DNA of 64,000 nucleotides from Acetobacterium sp. KB-1 (GTDB taxonomy: Bacteria > Bacillota > Clostridia > Eubacteriales > Eubacteriaceae), in NCBI RefSeq assembly GCF_003260995.1, contig NZ_CP030040.1, positions 2,713,176 to 2,777,175 of the forward strand. Direction: 5' to 3'. Both the position numbers and the translations under genes were made by a program. Below the pieces are notes generated by a model that was not told the DNA's origin, searched no databases, and saw only the letters and a program-made list of their open reading frames with translations. This document shows, one piece after another, positions 52,707 through 62,329 of the stretch (position 1 is its first letter; the number at the start of each line of letters is the position of its first letter).

Positions 52707-52767
52707 AAGACGTTAAGATGAACCGGATAAATACCTAAGAAAATCCTAATCTTTTATTGATATCTGC

Positions 52768-53829
52768 TTAAGATAAGAGCGGCAGTGACACGGTCAAGGT
52801 CGTTGTATCATCTTCGCTTTGGCCAGTGATCTCACCACCGTGTAAATGAACGATTTCCGCTGCGATTGACAGTCCCAGGCCTGCGCCGCCAGTGTCAGAT
52901 TTGCGAGCATCATCTAAACGATTGAATAGTTCAAAAACAGTTGACAACTTATCGGAGGGAATGGTTTTACCGTTATTTTTAAATGTAACAACGATGTTTT
53001 CCTTCTCTTCCATTGCGGAGATAAGAATTTCCGTATTGGGATAACTGTATGCGACAGCATTTTTAAGAAGGTTGTTAAATACTCGGGCTAATTTTTCAGG
53101 GTCGGCATAAACACTTAGATTCTCATTTGCACAGAGGATTGCTGAATTTCCCTTGGCAGACAAGGCGGGATAGAATTCATCAATTAACTGTATCAGCAGA
53201 TAGTATAGGTCAGTATGCTCTTTACTTATTTTGATTTGTTGCGTGTTGTATCGCGTAATCTCAAAAAACTCATTGATAAGTTTTTTAAGTCGCTCGGCTC
53301 TTTTCAGTGCAATGCCCAGATATTTTTGCTTTTGTTCAAGTGGCATATCAGGCGCTTCATCAAGCAAACTTAAATAGCCGATAACTGAGGTTAGCGGTGT
53401 TCTGATATCATGCGCCAGATACATCACCAATTCGTTTTTTTTATTCTCAGCTTCTTTTATCGTCTGCTGATTTAACAAGATCGACATTTTTATTTGATTC
53501 ATTTGTGTTTCGATATCTTTAAGTGGTTCGGACAATTCAATTGTCCGATCATCTTGCTGATAAACAGTTTTAGTAGCATCGATGGTTTCCTGCAAATACC
53601 CCCATGGCTTTTTCCAATAATGATGGAAAATGGCCAAAAAACCGATAACCAGATATAAAAAGTAGATAACATCAATTCGTAAGTAGAACCATAAAAAAAA
53701 TGCATTTGAAAGCTGCTGACTAAAAACATAGTCAGCGACTAAGGTTAAGGCATAGCCGGTCAAAGTATAAAGTGTCAGAGTAATGTACAGCTTAAGACAT
53801 AAAGTTTTTTCTATTGAATGATTCTTCAT
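52768..53829 (-). CDS. Sensor histidine kinase, VanS-like (module 1)
   Basis: About 353 aa from ATG 53829 (GTG 53850 is an alternative). Two membrane helices (residues 13-37 and 44-66) with a very short loop, then the H box YLAHDIRTPLTSVIGYL, N box FNNLLKNAVAYS, G1 FKNNGKTIP, F LFNRLDD and G2 GLGLSIAAEI. It pairs with the response regulator 14 bases upstream. Short sensor loop suggests sensing in or near the membrane, possibly through the ABC transporter. Confidence 0.93.
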   Translation of the reverse strand: MKNHSIEKTLCLKLYITLTLYTLTGYALTLVADYVFSQQLSNAFFLWFYLRIDVIYFLYLVIGFLAIFHHYWKKPWGYLQETIDATKTVYQQDDRTIELSEPLKDIETQMNQIKMSILLNQQTIKEAENKKNELVMYLAHDIRTPLTSVIGYLSLLDEAPDMPLEQKQKYLGIALKRAERLKKLINEFFEITRYNTQQIKISKEHTDLYYLLIQLIDEFYPALSAKGNSAILCANENLSVYADPEKLARVFNNLLKNAVAYSYPNTEILISAMEEKENIVVTFKNNGKTIPSDKLSTVFELFNRLDDARKSDTGGAGLGLSIAAEIVHLHGGEITGQSEDDTTTLTVSLPLLS

Positions 53830-53863
53830 CACGATCACCTTCGTTTTCACGATCCTTTCTTAG

Positions 53864-54559
53864 TCAGATTTTATACCCCACTCCCCAGATCGTTTTAATA
53901 TATTTTGATTGATCAATGGTATCGCCTATCTTTTCACGCAAATGACGGATATGAACCGTAATGGTATTATTGCTTTTGCTATAATATTCATCCTGCCAAA
54001 TTTCATGGAACAATTCCTCGGCACTTACCACGGTGCCTTTGCGTTCCATTAAAATTCGGAGAATCGAAAACTCTGTAGGCGTTAAACCAACGGTTCTCTC
54101 ATTCAACAGGCATTCATGCGTTTTGGTATTCAATTCCAACCCGGAGTAGCTAAGAACAAAACGTGTTTCTTCAAGGGCTTTCGCCGAATTGTATTTTTTA
54201 TATCGGCGGATTTGGGCTTTTACCCTGGCAACCAATTCAAGGGGACGAAATGGTTTCGTAATATAATCGTCAGCGCCGAGTGTTAAACCCGTGATTTTGT
54301 CGGTTTCTTCGTCCTTGGCAGTCAACATAATAATCGGGAAAGTAAACTGCTCCCGAATTTTCTGGCACAGTGAAAACCCGTTTATTTCCGGCATCATGAT
54401 ATCTAAAATAGCCAGATCAAGTTTGGTAGTTTCGGTGCAAGCCAAAGCTTCCTTTGCAGAATAGTACTTAAATACAGTATAGTTCTCATTTTGCAAATAA
54501 ACTTCGATTAAATCAGCGATATCGTGTTCGTCATCGACGACAAGAATGTGATCATTCAT
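53864..54559 (-). CDS. OmpR/VanR-like response regulator (module 1)
   Basis: 231 aa. Receiver domain with the DDEHD acidic cluster, phospho-Asp in AILDIMMPEINGF and ITKPF lysine; C-terminal winged helix LTPTEFSILRILMERKG, then SNNTITVHIRHLREKI. First gene of module 1. AAAGGAGCATCTCT precedes ATG 54559. Likely activates its own operon and the ABC genes on sensing a cell-envelope antibiotic (inference). Confidence 0.95.
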   Translation of the reverse strand: MNDHILVVDDEHDIADLIEVYLQNENYTVFKYYSAKEALACTETTKLDLAILDIMMPEINGFSLCQKIREQFTFPIIMLTAKDEETDKITGLTLGADDYITKPFRPLELVARVKAQIRRYKKYNSAKALEETRFVLSYSGLELNTKTHECLLNERTVGLTPTEFSILRILMERKGTVVSAEELFHEIWQDEYYSKSNNTITVHIRHLREKIGDTIDQSKYIKTIWGVGYKI

Positions 54560-54701
54560 AGAGATGCTCCTTTCTGGTATGTCAGGGATTAGTTTATTGT
54601 ATCATAGCAAGTTTCACTAATTATGAATTTTAGCATCAGAAGTTACTAAGATTTTCATAAGATTTTAAAAATGCCAACCCGTCTAGATTTTGTGTGAAGT
54701 G

Positions 54702-55778
54702 TTATGAAACTTGATGCTTAGCAAAAATGGTATGAGATACAAAATAGCTAACCACAATAAGGATAATTGCTACGGGTATCGCCCATATGGCATAAAGCAT
54801 ACCGTTGTTCATTTGTTCAACAGACATTATGGAAGTGTACTGCGTATGATAAAGTGGCATCAGAACAATAAGCCTAAACAGCGAACTCGTTTCGGATATC
54901 GGCAACATAATCGGCAATACATAAATAGCTACGGACGCTACTAACGCAATCATTTGATTTTTACAAACAGATGATATCATTAGGGTAATACCTGTAACAC
55001 TGATTGCACTGGTAAATGCCAACAAAACTTGATATTTAAGCACCGCACTACAGGTAATGTTAAACGGAATATATCCCTCCACAAATTCTTGAGGCGCAAA
55101 CAGGATACTGCAATCTAATCCTTCTGCACCATAAACAACACGAGCAAAACCGGCATTAAAAGTGACAATCAAAACGGTTATAAGCAAAGCAGCAAGCAGA
55201 CTTGCTATAATTTTTGCTGTGGCGCATTTCGTTTTTCCATATCTGCTTGTCAAAATGATATTATCGACGCCACCGTATTCGCCGGAAAAAACGGGTGCGA
55301 CCATTAAAATGATAACGAAAGAAAGGACAAGGATAATTTTCGCCATGTTTTGACTTGTATTGAGCCAACCGCTTACATAGCCTATTTTTATTTCTTCATC
55401 GCCTAAAACATCCAAAACGCTCAATCCGTTCCAATTTCCGCTCATATCTGAAAACCGAGCAAAAGCTGCAGACTGCATAGCATTTTGATAAAGATATTTC
55501 GCATTCATTCCATGCAAATCATGGGTAAGCTTGAAGTCAGCCATCATTTGCTGTACTTTTTCATCAGTTAGAATGCCCGCGTAGTTCGCTGCAATGGTTT
55601 TATCAATTTCGACAGCAGCATGACCGCTTCCTTCATTATTTTTACCATCAAATGAATACATATTCTGCAATGTAGAAAAGGAAAGGATAACAGACAGCAA
55701 TAGTACCAGGATAATAGAAATCACCGTAAGCCGATTTGTCAGTATTTTTCGCAGCTCAAACTTGATTAAATTTTTCAT
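54702..55778 (-). CDS. ABC-2 type permease (module 2)
   Basis: 358 aa. One N-terminal helix (14-34), an extracytoplasmic segment of about 110 residues and five further helices. ATG 55778 overlaps the ATPase stop by 4 bases. Partner of the ATPase at 55775. Similar in design to the module 1 permease but clearly diverged, so the two modules are old paralogs, or were acquired separately. Confidence 0.9.
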   Translation of the reverse strand: MKNLIKFELRKILTNRLTVISIILVLLLSVILSFSTLQNMYSFDGKNNEGSGHAAVEIDKTIAANYAGILTDEKVQQMMADFKLTHDLHGMNAKYLYQNAMQSAAFARFSDMSGNWNGLSVLDVLGDEEIKIGYVSGWLNTSQNMAKIILVLSFVIILMVAPVFSGEYGGVDNIILTSRYGKTKCATAKIIASLLAALLITVLIVTFNAGFARVVYGAEGLDCSILFAPQEFVEGYIPFNITCSAVLKYQVLLAFTSAISVTGITLMISSVCKNQMIALVASVAIYVLPIMLPISETSSLFRLIVLMPLYHTQYTSIMSVEQMNNGMLYAIWAIPVAIILIVVSYFVSHTIFAKHQVS

Positions 55779-56650
55779 GATTCATTTGCTCCTTTAAAAT
55801 AGTAAAGGTACAAATCTTCCAATGTAGGCGGTACCGGTACCGCATTGGCCAGAGGTTGATGATCTGCTATCACGCGCAGCACCGTACAATTATTTTCCGT
55901 GTTTCTCAGGTTGCTAACATTAAGCGTTTCGGTGTACGGCTCCGTACAATTAGTCGGCACTGTACATTCCCACACTTGTCCATCAATTTCTGTGGTTATC
56001 TCATTCGGCTTCCCAACGTGAAGAATCTGGCCGGATCTCATCATTATAATTTCTTCAGCGATAAACTCAACATCAGAAACAATATGCGTAGACAAAATTA
56101 CAATCCTATCTTTGGAAAATGCACTAATCAGATTACGGAAACGGACACGCTCTTTTGGATCAAGACCTGCTGTTGGTTCGTCTAATATCAAAATACGCGG
56201 ATTGCCCAGCATAGCTTGTGCGATCCCTAAACGCCGTTTCATGCCACCAGAAAAGGTCTTAATTCTGTGGCGGCACTCTTTTGTTAAATCAACTGCCGCC
56301 AATAACGCGTTTGATTTTCGCTTTGCTTGTTTTTCGCTCAAGCCCTTTAATGTGGCAACATACATCAAAAAATCAAACGCGGTAAAGTCAGGATAATATC
56401 CGAAGTGTTGTGGAAGATACCCCAACACGTTTCGATATTTTTCACCTAAGTCCGATATACCTTTGCCATCCAAAGTGATTTTACCGGAGGTTGGCACTTG
56501 AATGTTGCACAGTAGACGCATAAAGGTGGTTTTTCCTGCGCCGTTTGCACCAAGTAAGCCGTAAACGCCGTTTAATAAAGTAATGTTCAAATGGTTAATG
56601 GCTGTTTTTGAGCCGAATTGTTTGGTCAGCTCGATTGTTCTAAGTTCCAT
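55775..56650 (-). CDS. ABC transporter ATP-binding protein (module 2)
   Basis: 291 aa. Walker A LLGANGAGKTTFM, signature FSGGMKRRLGIAQAM, Walker B ILILDEPTAGLDPKER and STHIVSD. C-terminal extension as in module 1. AAAGGAGTTTTTT precedes ATG 56650. Directly upstream (minus strand) is a hairpin with a T-run, so expression may depend on reading through it. Confidence 0.95.
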   Translation of the reverse strand: MELRTIELTKQFGSKTAINHLNITLLNGVYGLLGANGAGKTTFMRLLCNIQVPTSGKITLDGKGISDLGEKYRNVLGYLPQHFGYYPDFTAFDFLMYVATLKGLSEKQAKRKSNALLAAVDLTKECRHRIKTFSGGMKRRLGIAQAMLGNPRILILDEPTAGLDPKERVRFRNLISAFSKDRIVILSTHIVSDVEFIAEEIIMMRSGQILHVGKPNEITTEIDGQVWECTVPTNCTEPYTETLNVSNLRNTENNCTVLRVIADHQPLANAVPVPPTLEDLYLYYFKGANES

Positions 56651-56675
56651 AAAAAACTCCTTTCGTTATTGGGAG

Positions 56676-56711
56676 TAAAAAATACTCTCCATGTGTTTAC
56701 ATAGAGAGTAT
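56676..56711 (-). terminator. Attenuator-like terminator between kinase and ATPase genes (module 2)
   Basis: Minus strand: ATACTCTC, mismatch, ATGT, loop, ACAT, mismatch, GAGAGTAT (56711-56682) followed by TTTTT. Only about 30 bases separate it from the ATPase start, leaving no room for a new promoter. Confidence 0.75.
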
Positions 56712-56735
56712 AAAATACAATGTTCAACTTTTTAT

Positions 56736-57914
56736 CTACAAAGGTGGAGTTTTGAAAAAAGCCATTACCTTTGCACCAACCGAAAGATTTTCAAGTTTAA
56801 GATAGCCGCCATGATGTTCGCATAGCATTTTACAGAGATAAAGTCCAAGTCCAAAATGTTCGGAATGATTTTTTTCTTCAGTAAAATATGGATTTGTTGC
56901 TTGCTGTATCGTATTTTTACCAAAGCCCTTGCCATCATCAGACACCGACAGCAACAGACCGTTGTGCTTTTCTTCAAACGTCAGCGTGATTGTGGAAACG
57001 GCGTAGCGGAGTGCATTTGAGATTAAATTATAGCTAACTTGCGAAATAAATGACCGATCAACAATAAAGGACATGGAGGTGGTGTTTTTTTGAAGGAGAA
57101 GCTGCTTGCCGTTTTGTGAGCAAAGCATATCAACATTTTCAGCCAGAGAATATAAAAATTCAGGTAATGATATTTCACGATATTCCGGCTGTGCGTCTTC
57201 CAATCGCTGTAAGCGGCTCATACTGTCAACGTAGCGCTCTAACCGGAATATTTGCTTACCCATTGTAATGGCAATTTCTTTTGTTATCGCGTCATTACTG
57301 GTTTGTAACATTTCGTCGTAGCCTTTTAGTACCGTAAGCGGAGTACGCAGATCATGGGCGAATGCTGCGTTAAGTTGCTTGCGTTCTTCAGCCTGTCGCC
57401 ACATTTCGGAAAAATTATTGGCAAGGGTGATCCGCATGATTTCAAAGGAAGCGCAGAGTTGGCCCAACTCGTCTTCACTGCTATAATCAACCGTAAAATT
57501 TAAATCACTCGTTGTAATTTTTTCTGATGCCGCTCTTAACGCTAGAAGTGGTTTTCTCAATTTGTTCTTATAAAAGAGCAAAGCCGCTATGATGATTGAT
57601 AATGCAGAATAAAGAGGCGTTGCGATAATTGGAACAAGTTCATATATGGATACTAAGCGTTCATCCAGCATGGATAATGGAGAGGTTTCGCCGCCGATAT
57701 AAGTCCCCTCACCTAACTGCTCCCCATTTTCGTTAGTCAGGTAGTATTTTTCTCCTGTTGGAGGATATGAATTCTTAATATTTGAGGTGGCATTATTACA
57801 TAAAAGAGAAGTACCTATGCTTAATACAAGCGCAATGACAGCGAACACAGAAACATAAAGTACAAGGCTTTTTCTTAAAGACAACTGATGCAGAATTTGT
57901 TTTATCTGATCCAT
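56736..57914 (-). CDS. Sensor histidine kinase (module 2)
   Basis: 392 aa. Two membrane helices (18-38 and about 90-115) enclose an extracytoplasmic loop of about 50 residues; HAMP follows, then the H box AFAHDLRTPLTVLKGYDEML, N box NLISNALRYAV, G1 SDDGKGFG and G2 GLGLYLCKML. The larger extracellular loop separates it from the module 1 kinase, so the signals may differ. It overlaps the response regulator gene by 13 bases. Confidence 0.94.
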   Translation of the reverse strand: MDQIKQILHQLSLRKSLVLYVSVFAVIALVLSIGTSLLCNNATSNIKNSYPPTGEKYYLTNENGEQLGEGTYIGGETSPLSMLDERLVSIYELVPIIATPLYSALSIIIAALLFYKNKLRKPLLALRAASEKITTSDLNFTVDYSSEDELGQLCASFEIMRITLANNFSEMWRQAEERKQLNAAFAHDLRTPLTVLKGYDEMLQTSNDAITKEIAITMGKQIFRLERYVDSMSRLQRLEDAQPEYREISLPEFLYSLAENVDMLCSQNGKQLLLQKNTTSMSFIVDRSFISQVSYNLISNALRYAVSTITLTFEEKHNGLLLSVSDDGKGFGKNTIQQATNPYFTEEKNHSEHFGLGLYLCKMLCEHHGGYLKLENLSVGAKVMAFFKTPPL

Positions 57915-58576
57915 TTATAGCCACACCCCCACACTGTTTCAATATATGTATTTTGTGTATATAACGCAATTTTCGTTCGTATTCTGTGAATATGTTCGGC
58001 TACTACACTACTGTCGCCCTCGCTGTCATATCCCCAAACGCGTTCATAAATCCGTTCTTTGTCAAAAACCTGTCCCGGATTTTGCGATAGGAGTTCGATA
58101 ATATCAAACTCTTTTTTTGCAAGCATAACCTGCTCACCTTTACAGAATAAACAACGCGCCGAGAAGTTGATTGTGAGTTCCCCTGAGAACTTTAATTGTG
58201 TTTTGAGATTATGGCGAGTTTCGCGACGGAGATGAGCTTGTACTCTGGCCTCTAATTCGACAAGCGAAAATGGTTTGACAATATAATCATCACCACCCAC
58301 ACCAAAGCCCTTTACTTTATCGGCATCCTCAATTTTCGCAGTTAGAAAGAGGATCGGGCATGATACATGATTACGGATACGCTCGCAGACTTCCAATCCG
58401 TCTAATCCCGGCATATTGATGTCGAGTAAAATAATATCAGGATTATGTTCAATTTGCTTTAAGCCATCAACTCCGTTTATAGCCGTAAGAACCTGATAGC
58501 CTCTGCTTTTAAAGAATCTACTAAGCATGGTTACAATGTCAGGCTCATCATCAACAAGTAAAATTTTGTTTTTCAT
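57902..58576 (-). CDS. OmpR-family response regulator (module 2)
   Basis: 224 aa. VDDEPD acidic patch, phospho-Asp in IILLDINMPGLDGL, IVKPF lysine; winged helix LAKKEFDIIELLSQNPG, then SSVVAEHIHRIRTKI. First gene of module 2 (RR, kinase, ATPase, permease). AAGGAGGCGTG precedes ATG 58576. It presumably drives the whole tandem set, because module 1 follows on the same strand. Confidence 0.95.
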   Translation of the reverse strand: MKNKILLVDDEPDIVTMLSRFFKSRGYQVLTAINGVDGLKQIEHNPDIILLDINMPGLDGLEVCERIRNHVSCPILFLTAKIEDADKVKGFGVGGDDYIVKPFSLVELEARVQAHLRRETRHNLKTQLKFSGELTINFSARCLFCKGEQVMLAKKEFDIIELLSQNPGQVFDKERIYERVWGYDSEGDSSVVAEHIHRIRTKIALYTQNTYIETVWGCGYKWIR

Positions 58577-58940
58577 TTTTCACGCCTCCTTAATTGTTTG
58601 AATATAGCAAAAAACATTCAACTATTTATCAACTTTTTAAATTTCTTTTTGCCACTCGTCAGCAGGCATTTCTATAATTAGGGTACCATCCATGTCAACC
58701 CCCGTCCTTTGCTAAACAATAGCTCTTTTTAAGTGAACAAGCCTTTGTGAGCTTCGTTTTGGTGGGTGGGACTTTTTGATTTTTTTTCGTCGGGTTAGCG
58801 GTGTTAGCTTTTGTGATACTGACTCAAGTGAACTGATTAGACATACTCCATAAGGTTTAGTTTGTCATGGCTCCAACAACATGGTAAAATTAGAAAACCA
58901 GAACAATCAGAGATTAAAAAAGAATAAGGCAGGAGAAAAA
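58577..58940. other. Intergenic region between module 2 and the esterase gene
   Basis: Holds the module 2 promoter (minus strand). TTGAAT and ATTCAA form a small dyad around 58600-58625 near a TATATT, possibly the response-regulator site. No convincing gene; the open frame from 58881 lacks a ribosome-binding site. Confidence 0.4.
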
Positions 58941-59882
58941 GTGTCGAAATACCCAATCCATCCGGATTTTAAGAAATATGAAAAAATTCAGACGCCGATA
59001 GCAAAAGCACTATTACCGCTGATGAACGGGATCATTGAAACGGGCTTTAACAAACGGTTGCCAGAGCCGGGTGTCCGGGAAATAAGAAAAATGATCCCGG
59101 GTTTTAAAAGCGAACCGCTGGAGCTGATAATTTATGAACCAGCAGCGGAAAAAGATCCGTTGCCCTGTCTTATTTATCTTCATGGCGGGGCCTTTGTACT
59201 GAAGTCTGCCGCCTTTCATAAGCGTCTGATGGGCGAGTATGCAAAGCAAACCCCTTGTAAGGTGGTGTTTGTTGATTATCGACTGGCGCCTAAGCATCCG
59301 TTCCCGATTGGTATTGAGGATTGCTACGCAGCTCTTAGTTGGATTTATCAGAATGCCACCGAAATCGGTGTCGATCCCGATAAAATTGCAGTTGGTGGAG
59401 ACAGTGCCGGTGGTGCCCTGGCAGCGGCACTCTGCTTGATGGACAGAGATCGAAAAGCGCAAAAACTCTGCTTTCAGATGCTTATCTATCCGGTTACCGA
59501 TGCCCGGCTAAACACCGATTCGATGAAAAAATATCTGGATACGCCGCTTTGGAATGCCAGACAGAATAAAAAAATGTGGAACCTTTATCTTGCCGACGGG
59601 TGTTCGGTGGATCGGGCTTATGCGTCACCCATGGAAGCGGCTTCGTTCTTGAACCTACCGCCGGCTTATGTCGAAGTGGCAGAGTTTGATTGTCTCCGGG
59701 ATGAAGGTATTCTTTTTGCCAGAACGCTTAAAAAACATCAAGTACCCGTTGAACTCAACCAGACGACCGGTACCATTCATGGATTTGAAATTGCCGAAGA
59801 CAGCGAGATTGTCAAACAAAGTCTGATGCGGCGGGTTAAGGCGTTAAAAACTGCGTTTGGGATAAGTGAAAAAGGCCGCTAA
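58941..59882 (+). CDS. Alpha/beta hydrolase, HSL/acetyl esterase family
   Basis: 313 aa. Oxyanion HGGAF (81-85), DYRLAPKHPFP (112-122), nucleophile GDSAGG (Ser155) and C-terminal acid/His in VEVAEFDCLRDEG and GTIHGFEI. This is the hormone-sensitive-lipase-like esterase group acting on short acyl esters; cytosolic. GTG 58941 has AGGAG seven bases upstream, better than ATG 58881. Monocistronic. Confidence 0.92.
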   Translation: MSKYPIHPDFKKYEKIQTPIAKALLPLMNGIIETGFNKRLPEPGVREIRKMIPGFKSEPLELIIYEPAAEKDPLPCLIYLHGGAFVLKSAAFHKRLMGEYAKQTPCKVVFVDYRLAPKHPFPIGIEDCYAALSWIYQNATEIGVDPDKIAVGGDSAGGALAAALCLMDRDRKAQKLCFQMLIYPVTDARLNTDSMKKYLDTPLWNARQNKKMWNLYLADGCSVDRAYASPMEAASFLNLPPAYVEVAEFDCLRDEGILFARTLKKHQVPVELNQTTGTIHGFEIAEDSEIVKQSLMRRVKALKTAFGISEKGR

Positions 59883-59977
59883 CTGTCCGGGTGTTCTCCA
59901 ATCATGGCAGATAGGGAACACAATTTGACGGCGGGAGACTAAAATAAGGCTTAAAAGTTATGGGCCTGAATGTTCGT

Positions 59978-60826
59978 TCAATTAATTTTTTTTACTGGAA
60001 ACTGGATTTCGGTCAGCCAGTCCGCGGCTGAATCTTTGTTCCAGGCCCCGTCAATGTAGGATTCCCGGGGATGATCGATGATTTCATAGCCGTTGCGTTC
60101 CAGCCATTTAAGGATGGCGTTGTAGGCGTTGGGGAACCCTTCGTAAGGGCCCTTGTGAAGCACGCAGGCCGCATTTTTGACCCGATCAATGACCTTGAAT
60201 TTAAGCATCTCAGAATCTTCTTTTACTGCGGTGACCGCTTCACAAATTTCCACATCGACATCGGTTTCGCGGTATTCACCATCATGATAAATATTAAAAC
60301 AATATTCAGGGACCGCGCAGACACAGCCGAGTCGTTCCATTTCAGCCCCCATTGGCGGAACCACCGAAAAGAGGGCGTCATAATTGGGAATGGTGGTGCG
60401 TAAGGATGCTACAATCACTTGCGGCAGCTCTTTGAGAATAACATGATAGCCTGCGGATTCACCATCATTTTTAACCAGATAAGACTCTACCTGAGACAGC
60501 CGCAGAGTATCCTGGGCGATTCTTTTAAGCAGTTCCAGTCGTTTTTGCGTCAGCAGATCTTTCTCCGGGGTGCCGCCCTGGACTTTTTTTATTTCGTCCA
60601 GGGTGAAACCCATTTCCCGCAGTGCCAGAATCTGATGGAGAAGCGGCAGCTGCTCAGAGGTGTAATAGCGGTAACCGGTAAATTTTTCTATGGCAGCCGG
60701 TTTTAAGAGCCCGATCTCGTCATAATGACGCAACGCCTTGATGGTGACCCGGTTCATTTTTGAAAACAGCCCGATTTTATAATAGATCGTATTTTCTTTT
60801 CGTTCACATTGATAGGTTTCGTTCAT
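59978..60826 (-). CDS. MerR-family regulator with GyrI-like drug-binding domain (BmrR/BltR-like)
   Basis: 282 aa. The MerR winged helix is at residues 16-85 (KIGLFSKMNRVTIKALRHYD, EIGLLKP), then a dimer helix and an effector domain (about 125-280; VIVASLRTTIPNYDALFSVV, ending WNKDSAADWLTEIQFPV). The family activates drug exporters upon binding cationic drugs. Last gene of the operon after the ABC pair. AAAGGA precedes ATG 60826. It should act at the 19-bp-spacer promoter at 62330-62360. Confidence 0.93.
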   Translation of the reverse strand: MNETYQCERKENTIYYKIGLFSKMNRVTIKALRHYDEIGLLKPAAIEKFTGYRYYTSEQLPLLHQILALREMGFTLDEIKKVQGGTPEKDLLTQKRLELLKRIAQDTLRLSQVESYLVKNDGESAGYHVILKELPQVIVASLRTTIPNYDALFSVVPPMGAEMERLGCVCAVPEYCFNIYHDGEYRETDVDVEICEAVTAVKEDSEMLKFKVIDRVKNAACVLHKGPYEGFPNAYNAILKWLERNGYEIIDHPRESYIDGAWNKDSAADWLTEIQFPVKKIN

Positions 60827-60839
60827 TGCTTTTCCTTTC

Positions 60840-61580
60840 TTATTCCCAACGGAAGAATCGCATCGATAGCAGGATGCCCAGAATCAGAGCACCAAATAAA
60901 ACCAGTAGCGGTACTAAAAGATTCACCTCAAGCCCCAGCGATGAAGCTTTTAGCAGTTTGATCCCCTGGGTCAGGGGCAGAAATCCAGCGACGAACTGAA
61001 GCGGTTCGGGGAAGATTTCAAAGGGGATGGTGGCCCCGGATAAAAAAAGCATCGGAAAATAAACCACGCTGCAAACCAGGTTGGCCATTTTAACAGTCCG
61101 GCACAGACTGGCAATCAGCAGACCCAAACTGTACATCGACACCATCACCAGAAAGTAAGAGCCCACAAAGAAAAGCGGTGAACCAATCAGTTGATACCCG
61201 AAGAAGAGCCGGGCAACGCCGTAAATTAGTAGGGCAGAGACAATCGAAAGCAACATGCAAATGACTGCATGGGTCCATAATAACATCATTGGGCTGACCG
61301 GTGTTACAAAAAAATGTTTGAGAATTTTTTTATCGCGGTAATCGGCAATGGTTAGCGGAATCCCCATAAAAGCAGTGGCGCAGATGGCTACGGCAACCAG
61401 GGCGGCAAAGGAACTTTCCACCAGCGTATACCCGGCCCCATCCGTCGCCGGATTGTCGCCAGCAATCAAGCCGATTAGCAGCATAATGCCGAGCGGCATG
61501 CAGACACCAAAAAAGATCCCGTCGATACTTCGCAGGTTCAGTTTACCCTCAATTTTAAACAAGGTAAGAAATTTTTTCAT
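60840..61580 (-). CDS. ABC-2 type permease of the MerR-controlled exporter
   Basis: 246 aa from ATG 61580, with six membrane helices. The ABC-2 signature region (VCSVVYFPMLFLSGATIPFE, then GFLPLTQGIKLLKAS) is typical of drug exporter permeases such as DrrB/YadH. ATG 61580 overlaps the ATPase stop (TGATG). Partner of the ATPase; the MerR gene follows 13 bases later. A start at 61607 would run back into the ATPase gene. Confidence 0.92.
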   Translation of the reverse strand: MKKFLTLFKIEGKLNLRSIDGIFFGVCMPLGIMLLIGLIAGDNPATDGAGYTLVESSFAALVAVAICATAFMGIPLTIADYRDKKILKHFFVTPVSPMMLLWTHAVICMLLSIVSALLIYGVARLFFGYQLIGSPLFFVGSYFLVMVSMYSLGLLIASLCRTVKMANLVCSVVYFPMLFLSGATIPFEIFPEPLQFVAGFLPLTQGIKLLKASSLGLEVNLLVPLLVLFGALILGILLSMRFFRWE

Positions 61581-62299
61581 CAGGCGACTCCTTCCTTCAT
61601 GACCCACAGATAGGCTTCTTCCAGCCGTTGATGGGGACTATTCTGAATCAGCCGGGAAACCGTATCGGTCACGATCGCGTGGCCCTGATTAATAATGCAG
61701 ACCCGGTCGCATAGGGCTTCCACCTCATCCATGTAGTGGGAGGTGAGAAAGATGGTGAGCCCTTTTTCCTTTAAATCAGTAAGCACCTGCCAGACACTCC
61801 GCCGGGCTTCAGTGTCCAGTCCGGTGGTCAGCTCATCCAGAAAGATGACCTCTGGTTGTGGTATGAGCGCTAACAGAATTGAGAGCTTTTGTTTTTCACC
61901 GCCCGACAGTTTGGCAACCGGCTGGCGGGCATACTGATCCAGCTTGAACTGAGTCAGTAAACTGTTGTAATTGGCAGGGTTTTGATAAAGTGCGGCCATT
62001 TCCTCACAGATTTCACCAACCCGGATATTGCCCTGATAGCTGGAGGATTGGAGCTGAACCCCCACCCGCTCAAAAAGATGTTTGCGGGCTTTAACCGGGT
62101 TTAATCCCAGTACCGCGACCGAGCCGGTGTCAAAGGGTTTAAGACCCAGAATACAATCGATGGTAGTCGACTTACCAGCACCGTTGGGTCCGAGCAAACC
62201 AAAGACCTCGCCTTTTTTAACCGAGAAGCTCAGGTTGTTGACGGCTACCCGGTTACGATAGTGTTTGGTCAGGTTTTTTACTTCAATACATGTTTCCAT
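61580..62299 (-). CDS. ABC transporter ATP-binding protein (drug exporter, DrrA-like)
   Basis: 239 aa. Walker A LLGPNGAGKSTTID, signature LSGGEKQKLSILLAL, Walker B VIFLDELTTGLDTEAR (Leu replaces the usual Pro in DEP) and H-loop TSHYMDE. First gene of an ATPase-permease-MerR operon. Promoter with a 19-bp spacer sits 31 bases upstream. A multidrug or lantibiotic export role is inferred from the MerR/GyrI partner. Confidence 0.94.
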   Translation of the reverse strand: METCIEVKNLTKHYRNRVAVNNLSFSVKKGEVFGLLGPNGAGKSTTIDCILGLKPFDTGSVAVLGLNPVKARKHLFERVGVQLQSSSYQGNIRVGEICEEMAALYQNPANYNSLLTQFKLDQYARQPVAKLSGGEKQKLSILLALIPQPEVIFLDELTTGLDTEARRSVWQVLTDLKEKGLTIFLTSHYMDEVEALCDRVCIINQGHAIVTDTVSRLIQNSPHQRLEEAYLWVMKEGVA

Positions 62300-62329
62300 T
62301 TATACCTCCAAGTTCTTACTTCACGTTGA

